Part shown: piece after piece, positions 28,860-38,675 of the stretch
Position numbering within the stretch: position 1 is the first letter of the stretch
Layout: each line of letters starts with the position of its first letter
Origin: Leptospiraceae bacterium
GTDB taxonomy: Bacteria > Spirochaetota > Leptospiria > Leptospirales > Leptonemataceae
Direction: 5' to 3'
Length of the DNA: 64,000 nt
NCBI GenBank assembly: GCA_026005135.1
Contig: BPKM01000003.1
Coordinates: forward strand, 372,001 to 436,000
Position numbers and translations under genes: made by a program
Notes under the pieces: model-generated
Database searches by the model: none
The model's input: only the letters and a program-made list of their open reading frames with translations
What the model was told of the DNA's origin: nothing

Positions 28860-29759
28860 ATGAATTCTTTTCCAGATTTTTTAGATATGTATTCAATGCC
28901 TTTTATAAAAATGGAAGGAATAGGTAATGATTATATTTATTTTGATTTTACTGACAGGAGTTTTGAATCTAAAAATATTAATACAAATGTTATACCGATA
29001 ATCTGTAATAGGCGCTATGGAATAGGTAGTGATGGAATTGTAATAATTGCAAACAATAAAGAACAAGATAATATTAAAATGTATATGTGGAATTCAGATG
29101 GTAGTTATTCTAAAATATGTGGTAATGCATTACGATGTGTTGCATATTATTGGTATAAAAAAAAGAATATAAAAGAATTTTATATAGAATCTGGTGCTTT
29201 TTTACATAAAGCCACTATTATAGAAGATAAAGGAGCAAGTGGTGTTGTTAAAATACAAATGGGGTATCCCATATTCGAAAAAGAAGAAATTCCTTTTTAT
29301 GGTAATAAAAAATCTCAATCACTTTATATTTTTTATGAACCAGAAATTTTTCCTTATGTTGGTTATGTAGTCTCGATGGGAAATCCACATTGTGTATTTT
29401 TTGTTGATGATCCAGATTCCATTGAAATAGAAGTAGTTGGTTCAAAAATCGAAAATCATCCCTTATTTCCAGAAAGAACGAATGTTGAATTTATAAAAAT
29501 TAATCCAGATAAAACCATTTATCAAAGAACATGGGAAAGAGGTTCTGGAGAAACATTGGCTTGTGGGAGTGGTGCATGTGCTTCTCATATTGTAGGGGTT
29601 TTAGAAAAAGCATTACCTAAGAAAAATATAATTCATTTAAAGGGAGGAGATTTAATAATTGAATGGGAAGAACAAATATGGATGACAGGTAATGCAACAT
29701 TAATCTATTCTGGTAATTTAATAAAAGATTTAGGAGAAAAATTATTTATAAATTCTTAA
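28860..29759 (+). CDS. dapF: Diaminopimelate epimerase
   Basis: Up to 299 residues. Family signatures are complete: MEGIGNDYIYFD, CGNALRCVAYY with the first catalytic cysteine, and LACGSGACA with the second. It converts LL- to meso-diaminopimelate for lysine and peptidoglycan. Most DapF proteins begin five residues before the M.G.GND motif, so the true start may be the ATG at 28896 rather than 28860; neither has a good Shine-Dalgarno. The 3' end overlaps the convergent acyltransferase gene by 14 bases. Upstream 220 bases, shared with the divergent sigma-like gene, hold AT-rich sequence only. Confidence 0.95.
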   Translation: MNSFPDFLDMYSMPFIKMEGIGNDYIYFDFTDRSFESKNINTNVIPIICNRRYGIGSDGIVIIANNKEQDNIKMYMWNSDGSYSKICGNALRCVAYYWYKKKNIKEFYIESGAFLHKATIIEDKGASGVVKIQMGYPIFEKEEIPFYGNKKSQSLYIFYEPEIFPYVGYVVSMGNPHCVFFVDDPDSIEIEVVGSKIENHPLFPERTNVEFIKINPDKTIYQRTWERGSGETLACGSGACASHIVGVLEKALPKKNIIHLKGGDLIIEWEEQIWMTGNATLIYSGNLIKDLGEKLFINS

Positions 29760-30717
29760 TAATACCACGTTTTCTTAATTTTTCTTCTTCGAATTTTTTC
29801 ATAATTTCTGGAGTTGTTTTCCATCTTTGATGTACCCAGAAATATTGTTCTGGATAAATTTTTACATATTTTTCGAGTACATGAACCCATTTTTCTGTCC
29901 AGTCTTTTATAATTTCTTCTTTTGTTTTATTATTATTTTCTTCATTTTTTGAAACTTTTCCTAAATATTCATAAAGAAGTTTCATTTTACCTTGATCTTC
30001 ATGTAAAAGTGCAACGAAATATATATGAGCATTACTCATATAGGCTATTAAAGCTGGTCCTTTATAAGTTGACGCTGGGCGATTTAAAAAGTCAATCATT
30101 ATTCCTGAACCTCCAGCATTTTGATCCGGAGCAATTCCTAAAAGATTTCCTTCTTGGAGGAATTTTATCGCGTGCAATGAATCTTCCATTCGATATAATT
30201 TTGCACCTGTAGCTGAGCGTAATTTATAAAACCATTTATCTACATAGGGATTACGAATAGATTTATAAATAATTCCTGTTTTTGGATAAAATCTAAATCC
30301 TAAATATTGGGCTAAATTTTCCCAGCTTCCTAAATGTCCGCTGATAAGTATTACTGGTTCTTTTTTAGAAAGTTTTTCTTCGATTTCTCTTTCTATTTTT
30401 TCTGTTGATGAATCATAAATGATTCTTTTTTTAAACCATTTTTCTTTCATTCTTTTTTTTAAAAATGTATCAGCTAATAGTCTTCCTGTATGTTTTAAAT
30501 TTTCATTATAGACTTTATAATAAAAGTCTTCGTCTTTATCTGGAAAAGCATTTCTTAAATTGTTATAAACTATTTTAGGATATTTTTTTAAAATTTTAAA
30601 AAAGAATTTTGTAATTAAATAACCAAGTTTTTGTGCTAATTCATAAGGTAGAAACCGAAATGGCAAACTTATTACATAAAATATTAAAAATAAAATAATA
30701 TTTATAAATTGATTCAT
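29746..30717 (-). CDS. LpxL/HtrB-like lipid A or lysophospholipid acyltransferase
   Basis: 323 residues with an N-terminal membrane anchor. The acyltransferase motif HLGSWE (HX4E) lies near residue 130, and the C-terminus has the family's FWVHQRWKT. Members add secondary acyl chains to lipid A at the inner membrane, which agrees with a diderm envelope. Which acyl chain or acceptor is used cannot be said. It ends inside the 3' end of dapF and starts 10 bases after a ROK kinase gene. Confidence 0.85.
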   Translation of the reverse strand: MNQFINIILFLIFYVISLPFRFLPYELAQKLGYLITKFFFKILKKYPKIVYNNLRNAFPDKDEDFYYKVYNENLKHTGRLLADTFLKKRMKEKWFKKRIIYDSSTEKIEREIEEKLSKKEPVILISGHLGSWENLAQYLGFRFYPKTGIIYKSIRNPYVDKWFYKLRSATGAKLYRMEDSLHAIKFLQEGNLLGIAPDQNAGGSGIMIDFLNRPASTYKGPALIAYMSNAHIYFVALLHEDQGKMKLLYEYLGKVSKNEENNNKTKEEIIKDWTEKWVHVLEKYVKIYPEQYFWVHQRWKTTPEIMKKFEEEKLRKRGIIKNL

Positions 30718-30727
30718 ATAATTTCCT

Positions 30728-31636
30728 TTAAGTTGTATTGTTTAACCAGGCAGCTCCAAATACACCAGCAGAATCACCCAATTGATTTTTTAATATAGGT
30801 GTTTTAATATCATGATAAAATGCATATTTTTTTACTTTCTCGTAACCTATTGTATATAATTCATCTATATTTGATAATCCACCACCAATTACAATAGCAT
30901 CTGGATCAAAAATAGAAATAATACCTCCTACAGCTCTTCCAAAATTGTCTAAGAATTGCTCAAAAATTTTTTTAGCAGGTTGTAGATGATTTCTTGCTTT
31001 TTTTACAATATCTGGTACTTTTAGTGATTCTCCAGTTTCGTTATAATAAAGATTTTCCAATCCACTACCAGAGATAAATGTTTCTATACAACCTTTATTA
31101 CCACACCAGCATAAGGGTCCTTCTGGATGGATAGAAAAATGTCCCCATTCTCCAGCAATTCCATGAAAACCTTTATAAATTTGTTTATTTATTACAAGAC
31201 CACCGCCACATCCTGTTCCCATAATAATTCCAAATACATTATGATAATCTTTTGTAGCTCCAGCAATGGTTTCTGCTAATACAAAACAATTTGCATCATT
31301 ATCAATTTTTATTTTATGTTGTAATCTATTTTCTAAATCTTTTTGTAATGTATTTCCAATTAAAATGGTTGTATTTGCATTGATTACTTTTTGAGTTTTT
31401 TGATCAATAATTCCAGGAATACCTATACCAATATTATATTCTACTTCTCCATAATTTATTTTTAAATGATTGATACATTTATCTATTAGATAACATATGC
31501 CATTTAATATATTTTCGTAAGTGTCTTTTCTTGTAGGGATCCTTTCTCTTAGTAAAACATTATTTTCTGGATCTAAAAGAATTACTTCTGTTTTTGTTCC
31601 TCCAAGATCTACACCAATTTTATATGTTTGATTCAT
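30728..31636 (-). CDS. ROK-family sugar kinase
   Basis: 302 residues. The phosphate-binding start GVDLGGTKTEV, GIGIPGIID, the GTGCGGG loop and the zinc motif CWCGNKGCIE identify a ROK kinase (glucokinase, fructokinase or N-acetylhexosamine kinase). The substrate cannot be fixed by eye; the catalytic aspartate is expected in the NDANCF stretch. It is upstream of the acyltransferase on the same strand. Confidence 0.92.
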   Translation of the reverse strand: MNQTYKIGVDLGGTKTEVILLDPENNVLLRERIPTRKDTYENILNGICYLIDKCINHLKINYGEVEYNIGIGIPGIIDQKTQKVINANTTILIGNTLQKDLENRLQHKIKIDNDANCFVLAETIAGATKDYHNVFGIIMGTGCGGGLVINKQIYKGFHGIAGEWGHFSIHPEGPLCWCGNKGCIETFISGSGLENLYYNETGESLKVPDIVKKARNHLQPAKKIFEQFLDNFGRAVGGIISIFDPDAIVIGGGLSNIDELYTIGYEKVKKYAFYHDIKTPILKNQLGDSAGVFGAAWLNNTT

Positions 31637-31763
31637 GATAATAATTGTTACTTTTTTTATTTCTAATTCATATTCAATCTTTTTTTATTATTAGATTGTA
31701 GGATCTTTTAATAATTTTAAAAAATATCTATCGGAATTTTTTAGTTCTATCGATATATAAAAT

Positions 31764-32246
31764 ATGAAATCTTTATTAATATCATATAAAAAAGAAGTTG
31801 ATGAAGATCTGATTTATGAAAGTGAATGGATACATGCTCCTTTAGAATGGGTTTTTAAAGGAATTACCAATTCAGAATGGATTGATGAATGGGGTGGTGG
31901 TCCTTCTAAATTTTTAGCAAAAGCTGGTGGAAAGTACTTTTTATGGGATGGTGAAATCCATGGAACAATCATTGAAATACAAAAACCTCATAAAATTATA
32001 TTAACATTAAGAGAAAATAACTGGAAGGAAAATTGGAAAGATTCAATTGTTATTATAGAATTAAAGGAAGAAAGAAATGGTACAAGATTTTTATTAAAGC
32101 ATTCGAATTTTCCCGATAAAAAAATTCAAAAAAAACACGAAGAAGGTTGGGGTGAATATTATATTGGTCCTTTGAAAGCTTATTTAGAAAATTTATATTA
32201 TTTAAAAAATAAAAAATCTACAACAAAACGAAAAAGACGTAGGTAA
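31764..32246 (+). CDS. AHSA1/SRPBCC-domain protein
   Basis: 160 residues. The opening (YESEWIHAPLEWVFKGIT, then W.DEWGGGPSKF..K.GGKY) and the later TRFLLKHSNFPD are typical of AHSA1-type START/SRPBCC lipid- or small-molecule-binding folds. The C-terminus is a basic tail (KRKRRR). Function unknown. It is a single gene, with a minus-strand unknown gene converging 155 bases away. Confidence 0.8.
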   Translation: MKSLLISYKKEVDEDLIYESEWIHAPLEWVFKGITNSEWIDEWGGGPSKFLAKAGGKYFLWDGEIHGTIIEIQKPHKIILTLRENNWKENWKDSIVIIELKEERNGTRFLLKHSNFPDKKIQKKHEEGWGEYYIGPLKAYLENLYYLKNKKSTTKRKRRR

Positions 32247-32400
32247 TTATCTAATAAAAGTATAAAGCGTTTTTTTGATAAATAATTGTTCATAATTTGT
32301 AAGCTAAATATTTTCATAAAAATAAATTTACTGTCTCAATCTTAAAAATTATATTATTTTTTAGACATAAAATCTCTAAGTTATTTATATATAACTAAGA

Positions 32401-32859
32401 TTAATTTTTCATAGAGGAAAAGGTATCATAGTTTTTAAAAAAATTTTCCCATTCTTTCGTTTTTAGTTTTTGTAAATAAAAGATAGATACTGGAATTTGT
32501 ATAAATCCAAATAGAAATCCAATTAAAGGAAATAAATTAAAATATAAAGCAGAAAAAAACCAGTTTTTACTTTTGAGAAAATAGGACATACTACATGCTA
32601 AAATAATGTATAAAGAATGTACAATACTATACATCGAATAAATTTTGATAAATGTATAAACTTCAAACCAGTTAAAATTTTTATTTACATATTTTTTTAT
32701 AATTATAAAAAGATTAAAATTGTTTTTATAATTTAAATAAAATATTAGACATCCCCATGAAAATTGTAAAATTGCAAGTACCAATATTATAAGAATATAA
32801 CGATGAAAAATATTTAAATAATAAGCTGGATGATGTATAATTTTATTTGAGATCATCAT
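32401..32859 (-). CDS. Hypothetical membrane protein
   Basis: 152 residues with four hydrophobic helices and short loops. No family was recognised. It overlaps the upstream lipoprotein gene by 17 bases, which suggests translational coupling with it. Confidence 0.65.
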   Translation of the reverse strand: MMISNKIIHHPAYYLNIFHRYILIILVLAILQFSWGCLIFYLNYKNNFNLFIIIKKYVNKNFNWFEVYTFIKIYSMYSIVHSLYIILACSMSYFLKSKNWFFSALYFNLFPLIGFLFGFIQIPVSIFYLQKLKTKEWENFFKNYDTFSSMKN

Positions 32860-33556
32860 TTAATATATCAAGAGTAAAAATTCCAATAATAAAATCAACC
32901 AATTCTCCTATATTAATTCCAATAGTAATTCCATAGTATAAACCTAATTGAATTTGTGCATCAGTATAAAAAGAAATATTAGTAAAATGTTTAGCTTCCT
33001 TAAATAAGTTATTTGAGTTTTTTAAAGTTTTATTTGTGCCAAAAGGTAGGTAAACATCATAAAATTTATTTCTTTTTTGATATTTTAAGTTTTCTTTTAT
33101 AATATTATCTTTCTCTTTATAATATTCCTCTAATTTTTTAGGAATTTGTTTATATTTTTCTGGATTTTTTTGAATATTTATAATCTCTTTTTCGAATTCT
33201 GGATTTTCTATAAATTTTTTTCCTTTAAAATGTTCCGAACCAAGAAAAATAAAACTAAAATTATAATGATCTAAATTTCCATAAATTCCTTTTCTAATAC
33301 CAATATTATGATTATTTCCATCTTGATAAAATAATCCTAATTGTAAAAAACTAACTCTTGCATTCATTCCATAAGTTTTATCCTGAATTTCGAATGTAAA
33401 AATATCAAGTAAATCTTGTTTTCTATTTTGCAAATAAGTACTACAATTTAAAAAATTTAAATTTAAAATAATGAGTAATAATTTTGATAAATATCTAAAA
33501 CTTTTCTGGCGAAACTGGAAAATAAATATTGTTTTGTCTGTTCTAAAGAAATCCAT
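32843..33556 (-). CDS. Putative lipoprotein of a Leptospira-like type
   Basis: 237 residues from the only in-frame ATG before the lipobox. The hydrophobic stretch ends in LNFLNC (Cys 39), so the leader is long and a later non-ATG start is possible. The end, GINIGELVDFIIGIFTLDI followed by an acidic DD pair, resembles a C-terminal pattern I recall from Leptospira lipoproteins. The first 94 bases overlap the 3' part of mutY in another frame, an unusually long overlap that also makes a later start attractive. Followed by a four-helix protein gene. Confidence 0.65.
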   Translation of the reverse strand: MDFFRTDKTIFIFQFRQKSFRYLSKLLLIILNLNFLNCSTYLQNRKQDLLDIFTFEIQDKTYGMNARVSFLQLGLFYQDGNNHNIGIRKGIYGNLDHYNFSFIFLGSEHFKGKKFIENPEFEKEIINIQKNPEKYKQIPKKLEEYYKEKDNIIKENLKYQKRNKFYDVYLPFGTNKTLKNSNNLFKEAKHFTNISFYTDAQIQLGLYYGITIGINIGELVDFIIGIFTLDILNDDLK

Positions 33557-34545
33557 TTAGTTTCAGTTTTATTTTTTATTTGTATTGTAAAATTGTTTTT
33601 GGTATATGGAACTAAAAAAATATTTGCTAAGATGTTGTAATGCATTATATTATGCGTTAATTTTCCAATAAATTTCGTTTCGGATTCTTTTATTTCTAAT
33701 GGTATTTTATTATTTTTTATGGAATCGTTTTCTATCTTATAGGGGAAAAAATAATGATTTTTTAAAAATAGGTATTTGTTTTTCTGGATTAAAAGTTTAT
33801 TTTCTTTTGTTATAATATAAATATTAATTTTTAAATCTTTTTTGAGAACTTGCTTTTTAGGTGGTAAATTCGCTTTTTCTTCTTTAGAAAAATTTTTTAC
33901 ATCGCAATATTTAGATATAATACATTGATCACATTTAGGATATTTATAAATACAAATAAGGGCACCATATTCCATTAAAGCCTGATTCAATATAGAAGGT
34001 TGAATATTATTTTGTTTTATTAAATTTTGTAATAAATTTTTTATATCTTTTTCTTCATATGTCTCGAAATTATTATAAAAATAGCGATAAATTAGTCGTT
34101 TTACATTTCCATCTAAAACAGCATATGGTTTTTCGAAAGCAATACTTAATATAGCAGAAGCAGTATAATCCCCAATTCCAGGTAATTGTATTAATATTTT
34201 ATAATCATCTGGAAAGTTTCCATTAAATTGATTATATATAATTTGAGCAGTTTTATGTATATTTTTCGCTCTATTATAATAACCTAAACCAGCCCATAGT
34301 TCATAAATTTCATTTAGATTGGCATTAGCTAAACTTTTTATATCTGGAAATCTCTTTATAAAAAGGCTGTATTTATTTTCTATTTTATTAATAACTGCTC
34401 CAACTCTTGTTTGCTGGAGCATGACTTCAGATATCCATATTTTATAAGGATCCTTTGTTTCTCTAAAAGGAAGTTTTCTATGATTTTTCTTATACCAGTT
34501 AGTTAAATTTTTTAAAAAATATGCTATCTTATTATTAGATATCAA
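33463..34545 (-). CDS. mutY: A/G-specific adenine glycosylase
   Basis: 360 residues, normal for MutY. Visible are the catalytic glutamate in WISEVMLQQTRV, the helix-hairpin-helix LPGIGDYTASAI, the catalytic aspartate in VLDGNVKR and the [4Fe-4S] ligands C-x6-C-x2-C-x5-C in CIYKYPKCDQCIISKYC. The C-terminal third is a NUDIX-like domain that recognises 8-oxoguanine. The enzyme removes adenine opposite 8-oxoG. The gene is 2 bases after leuC, and its end overlaps the start of a lipoprotein gene. Confidence 0.95.
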   Translation of the reverse strand: MISNNKIAYFLKNLTNWYKKNHRKLPFRETKDPYKIWISEVMLQQTRVGAVINKIENKYSLFIKRFPDIKSLANANLNEIYELWAGLGYYNRAKNIHKTAQIIYNQFNGNFPDDYKILIQLPGIGDYTASAILSIAFEKPYAVLDGNVKRLIYRYFYNNFETYEEKDIKNLLQNLIKQNNIQPSILNQALMEYGALICIYKYPKCDQCIISKYCDVKNFSKEEKANLPPKKQVLKKDLKINIYIITKENKLLIQKNKYLFLKNHYFFPYKIENDSIKNNKIPLEIKESETKFIGKLTHNIMHYNILANIFLVPYTKNNFTIQIKNKTETKWISLEQTKQYLFSSFARKVLDIYQNYYSLF

Positions 34546-34547
34546 TT

Positions 34548-35993
34548 TTAAGTGGTAGCTAATAATTCTTTATTAACATATTCTCTAATATCTACAAAAT
34601 GACCTTCTAATGCAGCAGCTGCAGCCATTTCTGGACTTACAAGATGAGTTCTACCACCACGTCCCTGTCTTCCTTCAAAATTTCTATTTGATGTAGATGC
34701 ACAACGTTCACCTTCTAATAAATAGTCATCATTCATTGCTAAGCACATGGAACAACCTGCAAAGCGCCATTCAAAACCTGCTTCTTTAAAAATTTTATCT
34801 AAACCTTCTTCTACTGCTTGCCTATATACTCTACCTGAACCTGGTACAACTATAGCTTGAACTTTTGGATGTACTCTTTTTCCTTCTTTTAATTTTTCTT
34901 TAATAATTTTAGCTGCTCTTCTTAAATCTTCTAAACGAGAATTGGTACAACTTCCAATAAATACTTTATCTATTTTAATATCCTTTATAGGAGTTCCTGG
35001 TTCTAATCCCATATATTTTAATGCCTGTCTTGCAGATTCTTTTTCTACTGGATCTTCAAAACTTTCGGGATCTGGAATTTTTCCTGTTATAGGAGCAACC
35101 TGACCAGGATTTGTACCCCAGCTTACCATAGGTTCTATATCTTCTGCTCTGAATTCATATATAGTATCATAATGAGCGCCTTCATCAGAACGTAATGATT
35201 TCCAGAATTCAATAGCAACTTCAAAATCTTTTCCCTTAGGGGCATAATCTCTACCTTTTAGATATTCAAAGGTTTTTTCATCTGGTGCAATTAAACCTGC
35301 TCTTGCTCCAGCCTCTATAGACATATTACATATAGTCATTCTACCTTCCATAGATAAATTTCGAATTGTTTCTCCAGCATATTCAATTACATGGCCTGTT
35401 CCACCCTTGGTTGTAATCTTCCCGATTATATATAAAATAATATCTTTTGCAGAAACTCCATAACCTAATTTACCATCAACTTTTATTAACATATTTTTTG
35501 ATTTTTTTTGTGGTAATGTCTGTGTTGCTAATACATGTTCAACTTCACTTGTACCAATACCGAATGCTAAGGCTCCAAATGCTCCATGAGTACTTGTATG
35601 AGAATCACCACAAACAATAACAGTTCCTGGTAGGGTTAAACCAAGTTCTGGGCCAATTACATGGACTATACCTTGATCAGGATGATTTATATCAAATAAT
35701 TTTATACCAAATTCTTCACAATTCTTTTTAAGGGTTTCCATTTGAATACGAGAAATTTCACCAGCACCATTCCAGTCTCTTGTTTTTGTTGATACATTAT
35801 GATCCATTGTTGCAAAAGTTAAGTCTGGTCTTCTAACTTTTCTTTTATTCAATCTTAATCCTTCAAATGCCTGTGGCGATGTAACTTCATGAATTAAATG
35901 TCTATCAACGAAAATTAACGGTGTTGTTTTTCCATCATCATATACAAGATGATTTTCCCAGATTTTATCATACATTGTTTTAGGTTTTGACAT
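34548..35993 (-). CDS. leuC: 3-isopropylmalate dehydratase large subunit
   Basis: 481 residues, aconitase family, full length. The [4Fe-4S] ligands are C349 (GSCTNS) and C414/C417 (GCSMCLAM). Other signatures such as [25 protein letters not shown] are present. With LeuD, which is not in this window, it isomerises 2-isopropylmalate in leucine synthesis. leuC and mutY are 2 bases apart and probably co-transcribed. Upstream of the start the next 260 bases are AT-rich and hold no gene that can be supported. Confidence 0.97.
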   Translation of the reverse strand: MSKPKTMYDKIWENHLVYDDGKTTPLIFVDRHLIHEVTSPQAFEGLRLNKRKVRRPDLTFATMDHNVSTKTRDWNGAGEISRIQMETLKKNCEEFGIKLFDINHPDQGIVHVIGPELGLTLPGTVIVCGDSHTSTHGAFGALAFGIGTSEVEHVLATQTLPQKKSKNMLIKVDGKLGYGVSAKDIILYIIGKITTKGGTGHVIEYAGETIRNLSMEGRMTICNMSIEAGARAGLIAPDEKTFEYLKGRDYAPKGKDFEVAIEFWKSLRSDEGAHYDTIYEFRAEDIEPMVSWGTNPGQVAPITGKIPDPESFEDPVEKESARQALKYMGLEPGTPIKDIKIDKVFIGSCTNSRLEDLRRAAKIIKEKLKEGKRVHPKVQAIVVPGSGRVYRQAVEEGLDKIFKEAGFEWRFAGCSMCLAMNDDYLLEGERCASTSNRNFEGRQGRGGRTHLVSPEMAAAAALEGHFVDIREYVNKELLATT

Positions 35994-36260
35994 ATAGCCA
36001 TTTAAATAAAATTTTATACAAAGGCAATTATTTTAATCTACAAATAGTTCTTATTTATCCAATTATAGTTATGAGCAATTTTTTAATAATTTATAAATAC
36101 TTTGAGTTTTAAAATAAAACTATAAGAAATACTGTAAATTAGGGTTTATTAATATTTAAATTGATTTCCCTCGACTAAAAAAAGTTCATTAAATTAAAAA
36201 AATAGTTGATTTAATTGGAAATGATTTTAAAATAAAAATATTATGAAAAAATAAAATTGA

Positions 36261-36698
36261 CCTTTGTGTAGTTATTGGACTGGAAGTTTATTAGCAAATC
36301 CAAAGTTAAATTTACTGTTAAACCAATTAGGTTTTTTTACTGCACAAACGATATATTTACAATATAAATCAATTGGAAGTATTGCAGATGGATATTTTCA
36401 AGGTGTATATGATTAAAAAATGGCAGTAAATTTATTAGTAACTTATATTAATATGACAAATAGTGCACAAAATAAATTAGATGAGCTATTAAAAAGTAAG
36501 ATTCTTTCCCATTCGGATAATGCTTTTGTAAAAGAATTAAAAAAAGGATTTTACTTATTAAGTAGGGGAGCATTTTTTTATACTCAATATATTAAAACAA
36601 AAGATAAGAAAAATTTAGAAAATTATGATAAAAATAGATACTTAATCTGGAATAAAATTTCTAAGTTATTAAAAATTAAATTAATGATATTTAGATAA
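36261..36698 (+). pseudogene. Interrupted gene of unknown function with an in-frame stop
   Basis: From 36261 an open frame reads SYWTGSLLANPKLNLLLNQ and continues to YFQGVYD, then TAA at 36414-36416. Two codons later, in the same frame, ATG 36420 opens 92 codons ending at 36698. Both halves have similar composition and read as one protein, interrupted by a single stop, of about 145 residues, with no clear ATG at its start. The preceding TGA at 36258 closes the frame upstream. No family was recognised. It could be a decayed gene, or the second part alone may be expressed as a small protein. The region 35994-36260 before it shows nothing else. Confidence 0.45.
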
Positions 36699-36789
36699 AT
36701 CATTTAAAAAAGATTTGATTTTTTATTTCTTTACTTTTTTTTGATAATGATAATGTAAATTAAGGAGGCAATGAAATCAAAAGATATAT

Positions 36790-38475
36790 ATGTTACAATT
36801 AACAGGAAATTTAGAAGGATTAAAACCAAGACAGTTACAAAATTTAAGAAGATTAACCAGAAGAAAGATTGATGAGGATTATATCCTATCCAATGAAATA
36901 GCAAAAGAATTAACCTTACTTTCTACAGAAATTTCACGACAGATAGGTATCATCGTAGATAGAAAAGGTAAAATCTTAAGTGTAATTGTAGGAGATGATA
37001 AACAGATATTAATTCCAGAATTAGAAAGAGAACGTTCAAGTCGTTTAAGAGAGCTTCGATTAATACATACACATTTAAAAAATGAACCTTTAACAGAAGA
37101 TGATTTATATGACTTAACTCTATTACGATTTGATACCATTACAGCAATAACAATTAATGGTAATGGGTTGCCAGAAAAATTTTATTCTGCTAGACTTTCG
37201 CCAGAATCAGAAAAAGGATATGAATTATTAGATATAGAAAGACCTGGTCAATATAAATATAATTATAAAGAATTAGTACAATTAATAGAAGAAGAATTTA
37301 AAAAACATTATCAGACCACAAAAGAAGCAGATAATTTACCCAAAGCTATCTTAGTAGGTGTATATACACCAGAGATGAGAAAGAAACGAAAGCCAGAACA
37401 TTCTATGGAAGAATTAAAAGAATTGTGTAGAACAGCTGGTGTTAAACCAATAGATATAATTATCCAGAAAAGAGATAAGATTGATGTAAGTTCTGTAATA
37501 GGTTCAGGTAAATTAAAAGAAATAACTTTTTTAGCAGTACAGAAAGATGCAGATATGTTGATTTTTGATAGGGAATTAAGTCCTTCTCAGGCGATTAAAA
37601 TATCCAGAGAGACCGGATTAAAAATTATTGATAGAACACAATTAATATTAGATATATTTGCTAAACATGCTAAAAGTCGAGATGGTAAATTGCAGGTAGA
37701 ATTAGCGCAATTACGTTATTTAAAGGGACGTTTAAGTGAAAAAGATGATAATATGTCTCGTTTAACTGGAGGTATTGGTGGAAGAGGACCTGGAGAAACA
37801 AAACTTGAAATTGGAAAAAGGAGAGTCGAAGAAAGAATTCATCGCTTAGAAAAAGAATTAAAAAAAATTAAACAAAAAAGGGAGATCAATAGAAAATCTC
37901 GTAAAAAATCTGGAATACCAGTTATTTCAATTGTTGGCTATACCAATGCAGGTAAATCCACATTACTTAATGCAATGACAAATGCGAATGTTTTTTCAGA
38001 GAATTTATTATTTGCTACGTTAGATCCTACGACACGTAGAGTTCGGTTTCCAGAAGAAAAAGAAGTAATTATTGCTGATACTGTGGGTTTTATTTATGAT
38101 CTTCCACCTGATTTAGAGAAAGCATTCGAAGCTACATTAGAAGAACTACAATATTCTGATATATTAATTCATTGTATAGATGCCAGTGATCCTTTAAAAG
38201 AACAAAAAATTAAAGATGTAAATTATATATTAGAAAGGTTAGGTTTGCATACTATACCTCAAGTTTTAGTTTATAATAAAATAGATTTATTAAGTGAAGA
38301 GGAACAAAAAGAATTTTTAAATCAAAATGAAGATAATAATATAATTGGTATTAGTGCATTAAAAAGAATTGGATTAGATATTTTATTAAGAAAAATATTA
38401 AAACTTTTAAATTATAATTTTCACAAAAATTATAATGAGAAAAATTTCGATACAAAAGAACTGGTAATGAATTAA
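36790..38475 (+). CDS. hflX: Ribosome-associated GTPase HflX
   Basis: 561 residues, longer than E. coli HflX because of an N-terminal extension of about 180 residues, a form seen in other phyla. The HflX domain shows SGKLKEI and GGRGPGETKLE. The GTPase motifs are G1 at 383-390 (GYTNAGKS), G3 DTVGF and G4 NKID. It splits stalled ribosomes, mainly in stress. The best Shine-Dalgarno (AAGGAGG, 36762-36768) fits an ATG at 36771 that is out of frame by one base with 36790. Either translation starts at 36790 without that site, or one extra base in the TATATAT stretch hides the true start MKSKDI. Confidence 0.93.
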   Translation: MLQLTGNLEGLKPRQLQNLRRLTRRKIDEDYILSNEIAKELTLLSTEISRQIGIIVDRKGKILSVIVGDDKQILIPELERERSSRLRELRLIHTHLKNEPLTEDDLYDLTLLRFDTITAITINGNGLPEKFYSARLSPESEKGYELLDIERPGQYKYNYKELVQLIEEEFKKHYQTTKEADNLPKAILVGVYTPEMRKKRKPEHSMEELKELCRTAGVKPIDIIIQKRDKIDVSSVIGSGKLKEITFLAVQKDADMLIFDRELSPSQAIKISRETGLKIIDRTQLILDIFAKHAKSRDGKLQVELAQLRYLKGRLSEKDDNMSRLTGGIGGRGPGETKLEIGKRRVEERIHRLEKELKKIKQKREINRKSRKKSGIPVISIVGYTNAGKSTLLNAMTNANVFSENLLFATLDPTTRRVRFPEEKEVIIADTVGFIYDLPPDLEKAFEATLEELQYSDILIHCIDASDPLKEQKIKDVNYILERLGLHTIPQVLVYNKIDLLSEEEQKEFLNQNEDNNIIGISALKRIGLDILLRKILKLLNYNFHKNYNEKNFDTKELVMN

Positions 38476-38547
38476 AATCATTGAATTTTTTGTTTGATTG
38501 AATGGATAATAGAAAAAAAGTTACTTTATTAGGATAAAGATAATAAT

Positions 38548-38611
38548 GTTACACAAAAATTTGGATTAGATATGTTCTTGATTTTAGGGATATAAAATTA
38601 AGATGTGTAAC
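38548..38611. promoter_or_regulatory. Inverted repeat upstream of the thiolase promoter
   Basis: GTTACACA (38548-38555) and TGTGTAAC (38604-38611) form a perfect 8-base inverted repeat with 48 bases between. The right arm ends 15 bases before the -35 box. A bipartite operator or a hairpin are both possible; no known regulator is implied. Confidence 0.35.
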
Positions 38612-38626
38612 AAAAATATATAAAAA

Positions 38627-38654
38627 TTGACAATGATAAAATTTTTATTATAAT
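38627..38654 (+). promoter_or_regulatory. Consensus sigma70-type promoter of the thiolase gene
   Basis: TTGACA at 38627-38632, a 16-base spacer, TATAAT at 38649-38654. Both hexamers are perfect. An AGGAG ribosome site (38664-38668) and the ATG at 38676 follow at proper distances. Confidence 0.7.
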
Positions 38655-38675
38655 AAAAAAGACAGGAGTAAAAAA

